A stretch of 64,000 bases of DNA from Flavobacteriaceae bacterium (GTDB lineage: Bacteria > Bacteroidota > Bacteroidia > Flavobacteriales > Flavobacteriaceae). This document shows, in pieces, positions 1 through 9,070 of this stretch. The notes under the pieces are model-generated. The model was not told the origin of the DNA. It did no database searches and saw only the letters and a list, made by a program, of their open reading frames with translations. The position numbers were made by a program, and so were the translations under genes. Location: assembly GCA_030148025.1 (NCBI GenBank), contig JASBUG010000010.1, forward strand, positions 1 to 64,000, read 5' to 3'. Position 1 is the first letter of the stretch. Each line of letters begins with the position of its first letter.

Positions 1-603
1 CCAATGTACCAAGTTTGACCAGGGAACTCATTACTATCATTATCATCACAGTCAGGTGTTGCAGGTGCCACTAGAGAGTATCCAGCAGGTTGCTCACAAG
101 CTGTAGTAGAGTTCGTTGATCCGAAGTGACCATCACCATCATTATCAACACCGATGTACCAAGTTTGTCCAGGGAACTCATCGCTATCATTATCATCACA
201 GTCAGGTGTTGCAGGTGCCACTAGAGAATATCCAGCAGGTTGCTCACAGGCTGTAGTAGAGTTCGTCGAACCGAAGTGACCATCACCATCATTATCGACA
301 CCAATGTACCAAGTTTGACCAGGGAACTCATCACTATCATTATCATCACAGTCATCTACAGTTTGTTGTGTTGTAGAATAGCCAGCACCAGGACTATCAC
401 ATTGTGTTATTGAGTTAGTAGATCCGAAGAAACCATCACCATCATTATCAACACCAATGTACCATACAGTGTTTGGGTTAATATTGGCATCTGTGTCATC
501 GCAATCTGTATTGTCACTTACATAACCTGCAGGTTGCGTTACCGCATCTTGAGATACAGCTGGATTTCCAAAGGTATCTCCGTCTGAATCTTGGTACCAT
601 GTT
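1..603 (-). repeat. tandem MopE-type repeats, 150-153 bp units
   Basis: Units start at 1, 151, 301 and 454, with a diverged unit ending near 603. The units at 1 and 151 are almost identical DNA. Each encodes about 50 residues with the pattern TWYIGVDNDGDG ... C ... PAGY ... DCDDNDS, rich in Asp and with paired Cys. This matches the putative metal-binding MopE motif (PF11617). Unit lengths are multiples of three, so the frame is kept. The array continues past the left edge. Confidence 0.9.
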
Positions 604-3600
604 GTTAGTACAACATCGCTTGCCGTAATATTTATATTATCTATCGATATATCTCCTTGCCATCCGTTGCCAGAATCTGAATGTGTTGTAGCATGAAATC
701 TTAATTTAATAATTTGACCATCATAAGCACTTAAATCAACATTTAGTGTTTTCCATGGATCAGTATGATTTGTATTTTGTTGTCCAGTTAACGTATTAAG
801 TGTGGTATAATTTGTACCATTATTTGTACTAACTTCAACTTTTAACTCTCCAGTATAGGCTCCATACATATGATAATCGAACGCAAAATTTGCATTTTGT
901 TTTCCAGAGAAATCTAAACAAGGGCTAATAAGTATAGCTGTTTTACTTGGATGATTAGGAGATGAAGCTTCAGTATAAAGAAAATAAGATCCATTAGATG
1001 CACCATCTGGACCAGTATCAACTGAGCCTGTTGAACCATTAGTTTGGCCTGTATTTTGTATTTGTCTTGACCAATTAAAATCATCTGTATTATCTTGTTC
1101 CCAACCTCCTAAGTCAACATTTTCAAAGCTTTCAGAATGTGGGAATGTATTTATAACAGTACCAGTACATGCAGTAGCTGTAAAGTTCACAGATGCACTA
1201 TAACTAGATGTATTACTAGTACATCTTGTTCTAACCTGTACTTCGTAGTTAGTTGCGTTAGTTAATCCATTAATGGTATATGTGTTTGTTGCAATATCTG
1301 TTACCTCTGTCCATGCTGGCGCACCTATTTCTCTATATCTTAGATCGTAAGTGGTAGAAGGAATAGCATCCCAGTTAATGATAGCAGATAGGGCAGTAGT
1401 AGTTACATCTGCTGTAATGGTTGTTGGCGGATTAGTATTATCACAAGGTATTTGAACTTTTACAATTTTAAAATCGTCTATAAAGAAACCTTCGGCATTA
1501 GCAGAATAGTTTTCGAATCTATTGTTAGAATCTGATCGGAATCTAAATCTAAAATAAGCTGTTGTTGCACCATTTAAGAAACTATTATTACTTGCGTCAA
1601 TATGAATTTCTTCCATAACCCATTTGTCCATAGTATCTCCATCATAAACAAGACCAGAGCTATTACTAGATTGGAAGTTAGCTGTAGATTTTTCTCTATG
1701 CTCATCTGTAGTTATAGTAGTTGCGTTGGGTTTGTTATATTTTCCTAATAATGGTTGCCAGTTACTACCATCTGTAGACCCTAAGATCTCAACAAAATCA
1801 AAATTACGTTCTAGATCCCATTTAGCGTAAAATTGTACTAGTACTTCACTAACTCCAGAAAGATCATATGAAGAAGCTGTAGTTAAAGTACTTGTATTAC
1901 TATTAGCATATGAGGTAATTCCATTACTTCCAAGTTTAATGGCTCTAGTACCAGAATATATAGCACTGGCATTTGTAGATGCTGTCCATGTTCCAGTAGT
2001 ATTCCAATTAGTTAATAAATCTGTATCAGGATTATCAGATAATGCTACAGTAGGTTGATAATATTTTTCAATGTTAGCATCGTATAATATAACACCATCA
2101 CCATTAGCAAGTTGTACTCTATATTCTATTTTGTCATTTGGTTGTATACTATTGTCTAAAACCATTTGAGCAGTAACATCTCTTTGTTCTAAAACAGTCA
2201 TGCCTGTTTGAGTAGGAATTGATGCAATAGATGTAATATTACTTGAAATAGGAGTAATAGTTAAAGTGTAATCACTAGCAGACTGACTTATACGTTCTAT
2301 TCCGAATTTAAGATTTGAAGTTAATGCCGAAATATCTGATTGTGTTAAATCATGGAATGTAGCATATTTACCACCATGATAAGCATTCATTAGATTGATA
2401 CGTACTGCTCTTTTAGCAATAGGAGTTATGTCTGAAGGGTTAGGCCAAAAACCATTAGTTTCGTAATCGCCATTTTCTGGAGTTGAAGCAAGAATGTTTC
2501 TACCAGATCCAACAGAAGGACCACTAGTGTCATTTGGATATGGGTTATTAGAGTTATTTGTAATATTACCAGCATCAGCTGTTCCTCCAACCATCCAGTC
2601 GTCTGCAATACCATTTGCAGGTGTAAAAATTGTTGCTCCAGAGATATAACGATTATAACGAGTCATATCTTCATGCCATTTATGCATTTCATCTTCACGA
2701 TTTGAAACTCTAGTTGGAATTCCTCCATATGGATGTGGAATGGCATTGGCAGCAGAGTGATGCATTAATGCCGTTTCGAAGTTTCTGGCCAAAACAAAAT
2801 CTCTTAAAATTTGTGCTTCAGGCTCAGAAAATGGATTTGGACCTCTATAGGTATCATCAAAAGGATCATTACTAGATCCATTTGAAGCACCATCAGCTCC
2901 CCATAAATAATCGAAATTTCTGTTTACGTCAACACCTCTTCTATTTGTAGTGTTACTAGTGCTACCTGTATTTGGGCGACAGTTTTTACGTTGCATACCA
3001 CCACCATTAGGAGCGATGTGTTGATTCCATTTTAAACCGTCTGGGTTTACAATAGGAATAAAATATAATTCATTATTGTCAACTAAATGTTTAATTGCTG
3101 GGTCAGTATTATAGTTTTCTAAAACATACCACATAAAAAACATGTTGCTCATTAAACTTGCAACCTCTCTTGAATGAATCATTGAGGTATACAGAATTTG
3201 AGGTTTACTACCTTCAGGAGATGATTGATCTCCTGTAATTCTAACATAATATATGGTTTGTGGATCCCACTTTAGCCCAGTTCCTTGCCCTGAATAGGTC
3301 ATACCATTATTAGTAATAGTAGTGGCTGGATTTCCCCATGTTGTTTGATTTGTTGGTGAAGCATCTGTTTTAGCTGAGATTAAATTAGGATATAAAGTCC
3401 TCATATCATCTAGCTCTGATAATACTTCATCAACGGTTAAACACCCTCCAAAACCAGCTCCAAGATTATAATTTGTTGGAGTTGCCCAATTCACTTCTGT
3501 AGCTCCTGTGTATTGCAAATAATTGTCGAGAGCAATACTGGAAATTGACCTTTCATTTTGTGAGGCATTTGAAGTTTTTTTAGATTTAGTTTGCTCTAAT

Positions 3601-3911
3601 CTTAATTGAGCTTTAGCTAAAGGTAAATCTCTAGTAACTCTTTCTTCATAGTGACTTTGTAAATCTTCAACTAACACTGTAAACGGAATGTTGAAATTTT
3701 TAATTTGCTTTATTTCATCTTCTGTTGCTTCTAATTGAATACTGTTATCTTTAAAAATTGCACCACATCTAAGGTCGATGCCAATTTCTAAAAGTTGATT
3801 TACAGTGCTTTGTGAGTTGCCATTAATTTTTACTCTTTTGTGTGTTTCTTGTGCATAAGAAAACTGAATGAACACAAAGGTTAATAACGAGAGAATCGTA
3901 ATTTTTTTCAT
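1..3911 (-). CDS. secreted M14 zinc carboxypeptidase with FN3, MAM-like and MopE-type repeats (3' end outside window)
   Basis: The frame is open from ATG at 3911 to the left edge (about 1303 codons seen), so the C-terminus is missing. Residues 1-20 are a signal peptide ending SYA-Q. An M14 peptidase domain follows. Its zinc ligands are H246 and E249 (HSRE) and H384/H385 (MHHS), and E484 in YETNGFWP fits the catalytic Glu. An FN3 domain lies at about 827-910 and a MAM-like lectin fold at about 915-1090. Acidic MopE/thrombospondin-3-like repeats start near residue 1100. This modular, metal-rich layout is usual for exported flavobacterial peptidases. A T9SS sorting domain is expected beyond the edge but not seen. 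It is monocistronic here, and the gap to the divergent marR gene holds no clear promoter. The family call is secure; the substrate is unknown. Confidence 0.9.
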   Translation of the reverse strand, partial: MKKITILSLLTFVFIQFSYAQETHKRVKINGNSQSTVNQLLEIGIDLRCGAIFKDNSIQLEATEDEIKQIKNFNIPFTVLVEDLQSHYEERVTRDLPLAKAQLRLEQTKSKKTSNASQNERSISSIALDNYLQYTGATEVNWATPTNYNLGAGFGGCLTVDEVLSELDDMRTLYPNLISAKTDASPTNQTTWGNPATTITNNGMTYSGQGTGLKWDPQTIYYVRITGDQSSPEGSKPQILYTSMIHSREVASLMSNMFFMWYVLENYNTDPAIKHLVDNNELYFIPIVNPDGLKWNQHIAPNGGGMQRKNCRPNTGSTSNTTNRRGVDVNRNFDYLWGADGASNGSSNDPFDDTYRGPNPFSEPEAQILRDFVLARNFETALMHHSAANAIPHPYGGIPTRVSNREDEMHKWHEDMTRYNRYISGATIFTPANGIADDWMVGGTADAGNITNNSNNPYPNDTSGPSVGSGRNILASTPENGDYETNGFWPNPSDITPIAKRAVRINLMNAYHGGKYATFHDLTQSDISALTSNLKFGIERISQSASDYTLTITPISSNITSIASIPTQTGMTVLEQRDVTAQMVLDNSIQPNDKIEYRVQLANGDGVILYDANIEKYYQPTVALSDNPDTDLLTNWNTTGTWTASTNASAIYSGTRAIKLGSNGITSYANSNTSTLTTASSYDLSGVSEVLVQFYAKWDLERNFDFVEILGSTDGSNWQPLLGKYNKPNATTITTDEHREKSTANFQSSNSSGLVYDGDTMDKWVMEEIHIDASNNSFLNGATTAYFRFRFRSDSNNRFENYSANAEGFFIDDFKIVKVQIPCDNTNPPTTITADVTTTALSAIINWDAIPSTTYDLRYREIGAPAWTEVTDIATNTYTINGLTNATNYEVQVRTRCTSNTSSYSASVNFTATACTGTVINTFPHSESFENVDLGGWEQDNTDDFNWSRQIQNTGQTNGSTGSVDTGPDGASNGSYFLYTEASSPNHPSKTAILISPCLDFSGKQNANFAFDYHMYGAYTGELKVEVSTNNGTNYTTLNTLTGQQNTNHTDPWKTLNVDLSAYDGQIIKLRFHATTHSDSGNGWQGDISIDNINITASDVVLTTWYQDSDGDTFGNPAVSQDAVTQPAGYVSDNTDCDDTDANINPNTVWYIGVDNDGDGFFGSTNSITQCDSPGAGYSTTQQTVDDCDDNDSDEFPGQTWYIGVDNDGDGHFGSTNSTTACEQPAGYSLVAPATPDCDDNDSDEFPGQTWYIGVDNDGDGHFGSTNSTTACEQPAGYSLVAPATPDCDDNDSNEFPGQTWYI

Positions 3912-4324
3912 GGGGCTATTTTGAATTAATAATAATTGACGGAGCAATATTACATATTTACTCCATAAAATGCAAAAAAATCCGATGAAATGCATTTTTC
4001 TATTTAGTGTAAATAATTAAAATATTGAAAATCAGTAATTTGACTTTTAAAAAATAATAATTTAAAAATCAAGTTCTGTTATTTTTATCTTATTATAAGA
4101 TTTGTAGATTCAGCTCTAGTTAAATTTTAGCTGTTGATTATGAAGTTATTACGTGTATTTGTTTAAAGCGTCTCTCTCTATCCAACTTTTCGAACAAATT
4201 TTTATTCTTTATGAACAAGTTTGATCATTAAAAGCTCATCAATTTTGTATTATCAATATAAAACTGTGATAGAAAGTTTCAATACATCTGACTTTATATA
4301 CTATTACTTGATATATCAATTATC
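3912..4324. other. intergenic region between divergent genes, no gene seen
   Basis: This is 413 bp of very AT-rich DNA between the M14 peptidase (minus) and marR (plus). I found no ORF of note, no hairpin with a T-tract and no exact TAnnTTTG box. It must carry the promoters of both genes and possibly a MarR operator, but I cannot place them. Confidence 0.6.
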
Positions 4325-4750
4325 ATGAAACCATCTACCTTAATCTTTTATGCCATTGAAGAAACTATGAAAACATATAGGAAACTGAGTTCAAAAGAAA
4401 TTAAAAAAACAATATCAGATATTACGGTAGACCAAGCTTTGGTGCTTCAAATGATAAACGATAAACACCTAACGCAAACTGAAATTGCAGATCTAATTTT
4501 CAAAGATTATGCTTCTATGACACGAATTATAGCCTTAATGATAAAAAAAGACTATTTGATAAAAAGAACTAATGAAAGAGACAGACGCGTATCAGTTTTT
4601 GATATTACAAAAAAAGGCGACATAGTATTGAAGCAGCTTACTCCAATAATTGAAAAGAATAGAAAAAAAGCATTGTGTGGGCTTACTACCGAAGACTTAC
4701 ATAACTTAAAAGAGACATTAAACAAAATCAATCAAAACTGCAAAAAATGA
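4325..4750 (+). CDS. MarR family transcriptional regulator
   Basis: A 141-residue winged-helix protein of normal MarR length. The recognition-helix region is around LTQTEIADLIFKDYASMTRI (about residues 49-68). The wing carries the family signature NERDRRVSVFDITKKG (about 83-98), and helices at both ends would form the dimer. Its last codons overlap the next gene by an ATGA junction (4747-4750), so the two are translationally coupled. The regulator therefore probably controls its own operon with the serine-hydrolase lipoprotein. The inducer is unknown. Confidence 0.9.
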   Translation: MKPSTLIFYAIEETMKTYRKLSSKEIKKTISDITVDQALVLQMINDKHLTQTEIADLIFKDYASMTRIIALMIKKDYLIKRTNERDRRVSVFDITKKGDIVLKQLTPIIEKNRKKALCGLTTEDLHNLKETLNKINQNCKK

Positions 4751-6105
4751 AAAAAACAATAATCTTACTAACAATTGTTACTTTAATATTCTCATGTGGT
4801 AATACAAGTAACTCTGAACATGTAGAGAAATCATTGAATACAAAGACTTATAAAAATAAACTGGATGATTTGTTTGATGTACTCCATAAAAATAACAAGT
4901 TTATGGGTAATGTCACTTTATCGCATGACGGAACTATTATTTATTCAAAAGCATTGGGTTATGACGATGTAGAAAATCAAAAAGTATCTACAATAAAGAC
5001 TAAATATAGAATTGGTTCAATAACCAAAATGTTTACGGCAACATTAGTTTTAAAAGCTATAGAAGAAAATAAGTTGAATATAAATCAAACCATTGATAAT
5101 TATTTCCTAGCTATTGAAAATGCTAACAAAATAACAGTTGGTCATTTATTAAACCACAGAAGTGGGATACCCAGTTTCACAAAGGATAAAACATTTTTTG
5201 ATTATCGTACCGAACATAAATCTCAGGAAGAGATGCTAGAAATTGTTACGAACTACAAAAGTAACTTTGAGCCTGGAAGTAAAAATGAGTACAGTAACTC
5301 AAATTATTTTTTATTATCTCAAATTCTGGAGACAATCTATAATACATCTTATGAAAACCTTTTACTAGAGAAAATTACAAAACCATTAGCATTAAAAAAC
5401 ACATATTTGAGTAATGAAGTAACTATAAAAAACAATGAATCATATTCTTATACTTTCTCTGATAAATGGGTTGAATTTCCCGAAACAAACTTATCTATTG
5501 CTATAGGAAGTGGAGATATAGTTTCGAACCCAAGTGATCTAAATATATTTATTGAGGCACTTTTTAATGAAAAAATAATTTCTAAAGAAAGTTTAGATGT
5601 AATGACCACAATTGAGGATAATTATGGGATGGGTATTTTACCATTCCCACATAAAGACAAAACAGGATTTGGACATGGCGGGCATATTGATGGTTTCCAT
5701 GCAATTTCCATTTACTTACCTCAAGAAAAACTAGCTGTTGCTATAGCATCAAATGCTATTGATTACAATATGGATAATTTGTTAACAGACATTTTAAAGT
5801 GTTATTTTAATGAGCCATTTGAGCTTCCCAATTTTGAGCATGTTGAAATCACAGGTGATGAGTTAGAAAAGTATGTAGGAGTTTATACAGCTAGGGAAGG
5901 AGCTGGAAAATTTACAATAACCAAAGAACATAACACCTTGTACACACAGTTAAATGAGTTACCAAAAGAGCCACTGGTATACAAGGGAAACCACAAGTTT
6001 ACTAATGAGGAGATTGGTGCAAACTTTCTATTTGATCCTGGTAAAAACCAATTAGGATTGGAGCAAAATGGTGTCGCAGATATTTACATATTTATCAAGC
6101 AATAA
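4747..6105 (+). CDS. serine beta-lactamase-like / DD-peptidase-like lipoprotein
   Basis: A 452-residue class C beta-lactamase-related protein (PF00144). The N-terminus is a lipoprotein signal with lipobox LIFSC and acylated C17. The three active-site motifs are present: S91-I-T-K94 (nucleophile SxxK), Y182-S-N184 (YxN) and H310-G-G. The last 90 or so residues form a separate beta-rich C-terminal domain common in these proteins. It probably sits in the outer or inner membrane and hydrolyses a D-amino-acid peptide or ester bond. True beta-lactamase activity cannot be inferred. It is coupled to the upstream MarR gene by the ATGA overlap. Confidence 0.88.
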   Translation: MKKTIILLTIVTLIFSCGNTSNSEHVEKSLNTKTYKNKLDDLFDVLHKNNKFMGNVTLSHDGTIIYSKALGYDDVENQKVSTIKTKYRIGSITKMFTATLVLKAIEENKLNINQTIDNYFLAIENANKITVGHLLNHRSGIPSFTKDKTFFDYRTEHKSQEEMLEIVTNYKSNFEPGSKNEYSNSNYFLLSQILETIYNTSYENLLLEKITKPLALKNTYLSNEVTIKNNESYSYTFSDKWVEFPETNLSIAIGSGDIVSNPSDLNIFIEALFNEKIISKESLDVMTTIEDNYGMGILPFPHKDKTGFGHGGHIDGFHAISIYLPQEKLAVAIASNAIDYNMDNLLTDILKCYFNEPFELPNFEHVEITGDELEKYVGVYTAREGAGKFTITKEHNTLYTQLNELPKEPLVYKGNHKFTNEEIGANFLFDPGKNQLGLEQNGVADIYIFIKQ

Positions 6106-6197
6106 CAATGTATAACAAAATTAATTGTCTATTGACAAGGATTATATACTAGTAAACGATAATGTATAGATATTTAAAAACCTGTTTGAAGTGAAGG

Positions 6198-6233
6198 AAA
6201 ACCTGATGCAATTTGTATCAGGTTTTCATTTTT
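6198..6233. terminator. hairpin terminator
   Basis: AACCTGAT (6200-6207) pairs perfectly with ATCAGGTT (6217-6224). A T-rich run follows on the plus strand and an A-rich run precedes. It can end the marR/lipoprotein transcript. It also sits directly 3' of the decayed tRNA (minus strand), as the AGCTAAGA hairpin does at the intact tRNA-Met. Confidence 0.75.
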
Positions 6234-6234
6234 G

Positions 6235-6275
6235 TAGCGAGACCGAGATTTAAATTCGGCACCTCTGTATAATGA
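6235..6275 (-). pseudogene. 3' fragment of a tRNA-Met gene (decayed)
   Basis: About 41 bp match the 3' part of the intact tRNA-Met at 11069-11142 in the same orientation, 34 of 41 positions by eye, with the first 17 identical. It covers the acceptor 3' strand, the T arm, the variable loop and part of the anticodon arm. The T-stem has lost pairing, so it is not functional. It is either the distal att-site copy left by an integrated element or the rest of a duplicated tRNA gene. Confidence 0.75.
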
Positions 6276-6339
6276 TTTTTCTTTTTTGAGGTTTAATAAA
6301 GCTTTTTTACTTTAGTGAAGTAATTATTCTAGTTTAAAA

Positions 6340-6918
6340 ATGGGAAATGAAATATCTAGGTTGATATCTCGATTTCTTACATTAACTGATGAAGAAGCTA
6401 TTGCCTTTGAAGAATGTATTCCAATTAAAACATATAAAAAGGGGGAAATACTTTTAAAAGAAGGACAAGTATCAAGAGATTCTTACTTCGTTATTAAAGG
6501 TTGTGTAAGGAAGTATTATATCATTGAAGGCGACGAACGTACAACAGAGTTCTATGTTGAAGATGAATCTGTTGCTTCGTTACAAAGTTACATGAATAAA
6601 ACACCAGCAAATCACTATTTTGAATGTATTGAAGATTGTATGTTGGCGGTTTTAAATTACAATAAGGAACAGGAATTGTTTAAGCGTGTTCCGAAATACG
6701 AAACTTTGTGTAGAATGTCTATGGAAAGTGCTTTTGGCGATCAACAAGAAGCTATATCAAAGTTTATAACCTCAAACCCTGAAACTCGTTATAAAGATTT
6801 ACTGGAAAAAAGACCAGATTTATTACAACGTGTACCACAATACCACTTAGCCAGTTATTTGGGTATTAAGCCAGAATCATTAAGTAGGATTAGAAAAAGG
6901 CTGACTTCTAAGAAATAG
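6340..6918 (+). CDS. Crp/Fnr family transcriptional regulator
   Basis: 192 residues. An N-terminal cyclic-nucleotide-binding-type beta roll (about 15-120, with the GEILLKEGQ and FVIKGCVRKYY strands) is followed by a helix and a C-terminal HTH with YHLASYLGIKPESLSRIRKR (about 167-186). The pattern is that of the many Bacteroidota Crp homologues that lack the arginine/serine pocket for cAMP, so the ligand is unknown. It stands alone on the plus strand beside the tRNA fragment and faces a convergent lipoprotein gene. Its target may be the minus-strand cluster that follows. Confidence 0.88.
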   Translation: MGNEISRLISRFLTLTDEEAIAFEECIPIKTYKKGEILLKEGQVSRDSYFVIKGCVRKYYIIEGDERTTEFYVEDESVASLQSYMNKTPANHYFECIEDCMLAVLNYNKEQELFKRVPKYETLCRMSMESAFGDQQEAISKFITSNPETRYKDLLEKRPDLLQRVPQYHLASYLGIKPESLSRIRKRLTSKK

Positions 6919-6949
6919 TTGTTTTGATACTCTCAAATTTTACATGAAA

Positions 6950-7843
6950 TTATTTTTGAGGTCTTAGTTGTTCAATAATTTTTGCATCAACCCAATAATT
7001 TTTTGTATCCCAATATGTGCTTCCATCTTCCCTTACTTTTTCTTCAGACCTTCCAAACAGCAAATACTTTCCATCTAATGTCAAGCTCGCACCATTTTCT
7101 ACTAATTCGGAATTTATCTTATCTCCCATATTAATAGCAGATCCCCAAGAACCATCTTCTTGCCGAAAACTAATATAGTTGTCAGACATACCATATCCAT
7201 CTTCTCGCTCGCTACCCCATATTAAGAAGGATTCATCTGGTGCTATAAAGGGATGGGCAGTCCATTTTCCTGAGTTAATCTCTTTACCAAGTAGTTTTGG
7301 TTCTTCCCGTTTACCGTCTTTAATCCTTGATATGCGAATTACATCATTACTCTTATAATCGTCAAAAACAATAGTCCCTTTGTTAGATACTGACAACACC
7401 ATAATACCCCAATCTTCCCTATCAAACATTGGTCCTAGACTTTTTATCTTTGACCAACCAGAATCAGTACGTTCAATATAGTTATGTCTTGAATATAAGA
7501 TGTTGCTATTTCCAGGATTATGTTTAAAGGTATACTTATTTACTCTGTAATAACTTCCTTCATTCTTATAGACAACTACAGGAGGTTCAAAGGGGTTGTT
7601 TCCAGAATACGTAAAGTAAAACTCTTTCATGTCCAGAGAGTCTTCATTCCCTATTTTCCAATCTGATGAAGTGCTATTTTTTGGAACAAAAATTTCAGGG
7701 ATCAATCCTGGTGGTTTATATCCGAAATAAAGATTTTCCTCTGTTAAAGAACCACTCTTTTTTGTTTCTGATTTCTCAATATTACAAGCACTTAAAAATG
7801 CAAAAAACACGAATATTGAGAATTTAATTATAGTATTTTTCAA
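6950..7843 (-). CDS. WD40-like/TolB-type propeller lipoprotein
   Basis: 297 residues. The signal peptide ends in lipobox FLSAC with C20. The mature part has PD40-like repeats, e.g. APDESFLIWGSERE and TLDGKYLLFGRSEE, the usual signature of TolB-like propeller blades in exported Bacteroidota proteins. No catalytic motif is visible. It is separated from the VOC gene by about 95 bp, so it may have its own promoter. It is probably a surface or periplasmic binding protein of unknown ligand. Confidence 0.7.
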   Translation of the reverse strand: MKNTIIKFSIFVFFAFLSACNIEKSETKKSGSLTEENLYFGYKPPGLIPEIFVPKNSTSSDWKIGNEDSLDMKEFYFTYSGNNPFEPPVVVYKNEGSYYRVNKYTFKHNPGNSNILYSRHNYIERTDSGWSKIKSLGPMFDREDWGIMVLSVSNKGTIVFDDYKSNDVIRISRIKDGKREEPKLLGKEINSGKWTAHPFIAPDESFLIWGSEREDGYGMSDNYISFRQEDGSWGSAINMGDKINSELVENGASLTLDGKYLLFGRSEEKVREDGSTYWDTKNYWVDAKIIEQLRPQK

Positions 7844-7938
7844 TGTTTAATTTGTTTTAATTACCGTTTATATTTCGATAACATAACTGTTATTAAATTA
7901 ATTATTTGAGGGGTTTTCTATGTAAGTTTAGATTGTAA

Positions 7939-8364
7939 TTATTGAATTTCATTGTCGTAACAAACAAATTCAATAATATTTTCTTCTGGATCTTTGATGA
8001 ATATAGATTTCCATTTTACCCATTCAAAGACTTCAGTTTTAAAAACTATATGTTGATTCTTCAACTGCTTAATGATGTAGTTATAATCATTCTTATCAAT
8101 TTCTAATGCATAATGGTGTAAAGACGAATTGTTAGAATCAATAGATCCTAAAACTTCATCAAAAGCATTTGGGTTTGTTTTTGCAAACAATGCTAATACT
8201 TGGTAATGTCCTCCATAGCCTTCAGCAATTTTGAAGAACTTATAATTATCAACATCTTTAATTAATTCTAGACCTAAGGAATTTTGATAAAAATCTGTCA
8301 TAAGTTTAATGTCATTTACCCTTAGTATAATCTCGCCTAAACTCTTTATTTTGTTACCAATCAT
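7939..8364 (-). CDS. VOC superfamily (glyoxalase/bleomycin-resistance-like) protein
   Basis: 141 residues with one pair of beta-alpha-beta-beta-beta modules. The first begins GEIILRVNDIKLMTDFYQNSLGLEL; the second contains HHYALEID and ends DPEENIIEFVC, where the last Glu is the usual metal ligand. It is the last gene of a minus-strand cluster (DUF4386, esterase-like, SDR, VOC) with gaps of 6, 16 and 30 bp. The function is a small-molecule lyase, isomerase, dioxygenase or drug-binding protein; the sequence does not decide. Confidence 0.85.
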   Translation of the reverse strand: MIGNKIKSLGEIILRVNDIKLMTDFYQNSLGLELIKDVDNYKFFKIAEGYGGHYQVLALFAKTNPNAFDEVLGSIDSNNSSLHHYALEIDKNDYNYIIKQLKNQHIVFKTEVFEWVKWKSIFIKDPEENIIEFVCYDNEIQ

Positions 8365-8394
8365 AGTTTTATTTTATTTAAAGAATTTGTATTG

Positions 8395-9054
8395 TTACCA
8401 GTTTCTAATCTTTCCTCTATGCCAAAAGAATCCACTGTCAACATTATCGGTTAATAAGGATATAATATCCATAGCAGCATCATTTGGCTTCCTATTAGCA
8501 TCAAATCCACCCATATCTGTTTGTGTCCATCCTGGATCTAAAGAGGAAACTTTAATTGCGTTGCTTTCTAATCTTTTTGCTAATAATTTGGTGTACATAT
8601 TTAGAGTAGCTTTGGACATTTTGTAGTGAGGTTGATATTGTGTGAAGTCCGTCTCACTAAACGCTCCCCAACTAGACGTTATGTTAATAATATGCCCTCC
8701 AGAGTTTGTTTGAGACAACAGTGCTTCTGTTAGTTCAATGGTTCCAAAAACATTGACTTCAAATGTTTTTCTTAATTGTGAGATATTAATAGTACTTGTG
8801 CTATTATTTTCTAATAATATAGCTGCATTGTTAATTATAAAATCTATTTTTTTATGATTTAACTTACCTATAAAATCAATAATTGAATTTTTACTAGATA
8901 GATCTAACTGAAAGCACTTAAAATTTGGGTGGTTTATACTGCTTTCACCAGAAGTTGAAGTTCCTATAACTTTTACTTCTTCATTTTGAAGTAAGAGTTT
9001 GGCTGTTGCTAATCCAATACCTCTACTTGACCCTGTGATGATAACTTGTTTCAT
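8395..9054 (-). CDS. SDR family NAD(P)-dependent oxidoreductase
   Basis: 219 residues, a short classical SDR. The cofactor motif is T7-G-S-S-R-G-I-G14, the NNAG-like motif reads N75-N-A-A, and the catalytic set is S127/S128, Y144 and K148 (YKMSK). The C-terminal end is shorter than in typical 250-residue SDRs, so the substrate lid is reduced. It lies 16 bp downstream of the esterase-like gene. The substrate is unknown; the neighbouring VOC protein suggests small carbonyl metabolism, which is inference. Confidence 0.9.
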   Translation of the reverse strand: MKQVIITGSSRGIGLATAKLLLQNEEVKVIGTSTSGESSINHPNFKCFQLDLSSKNSIIDFIGKLNHKKIDFIINNAAILLENNSTSTINISQLRKTFEVNVFGTIELTEALLSQTNSGGHIINITSSWGAFSETDFTQYQPHYKMSKATLNMYTKLLAKRLESNAIKVSSLDPGWTQTDMGGFDANRKPNDAAMDIISLLTDNVDSGFFWHRGKIRNW

Positions 9055-9070
9055 AATTATTCTGTCATTC

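Noticed and set aside
1-603. Possible CRISPR or intergenic direct repeats
   Set aside because: Units are 150-153 bp, contiguous, in frame and encode Asp-rich MopE repeats of a large protein.
8309-8626. 105-codon ORF on the plus strand
   Set aside because: It lies antisense across the VOC and SDR genes, which have clear family motifs; it has none.
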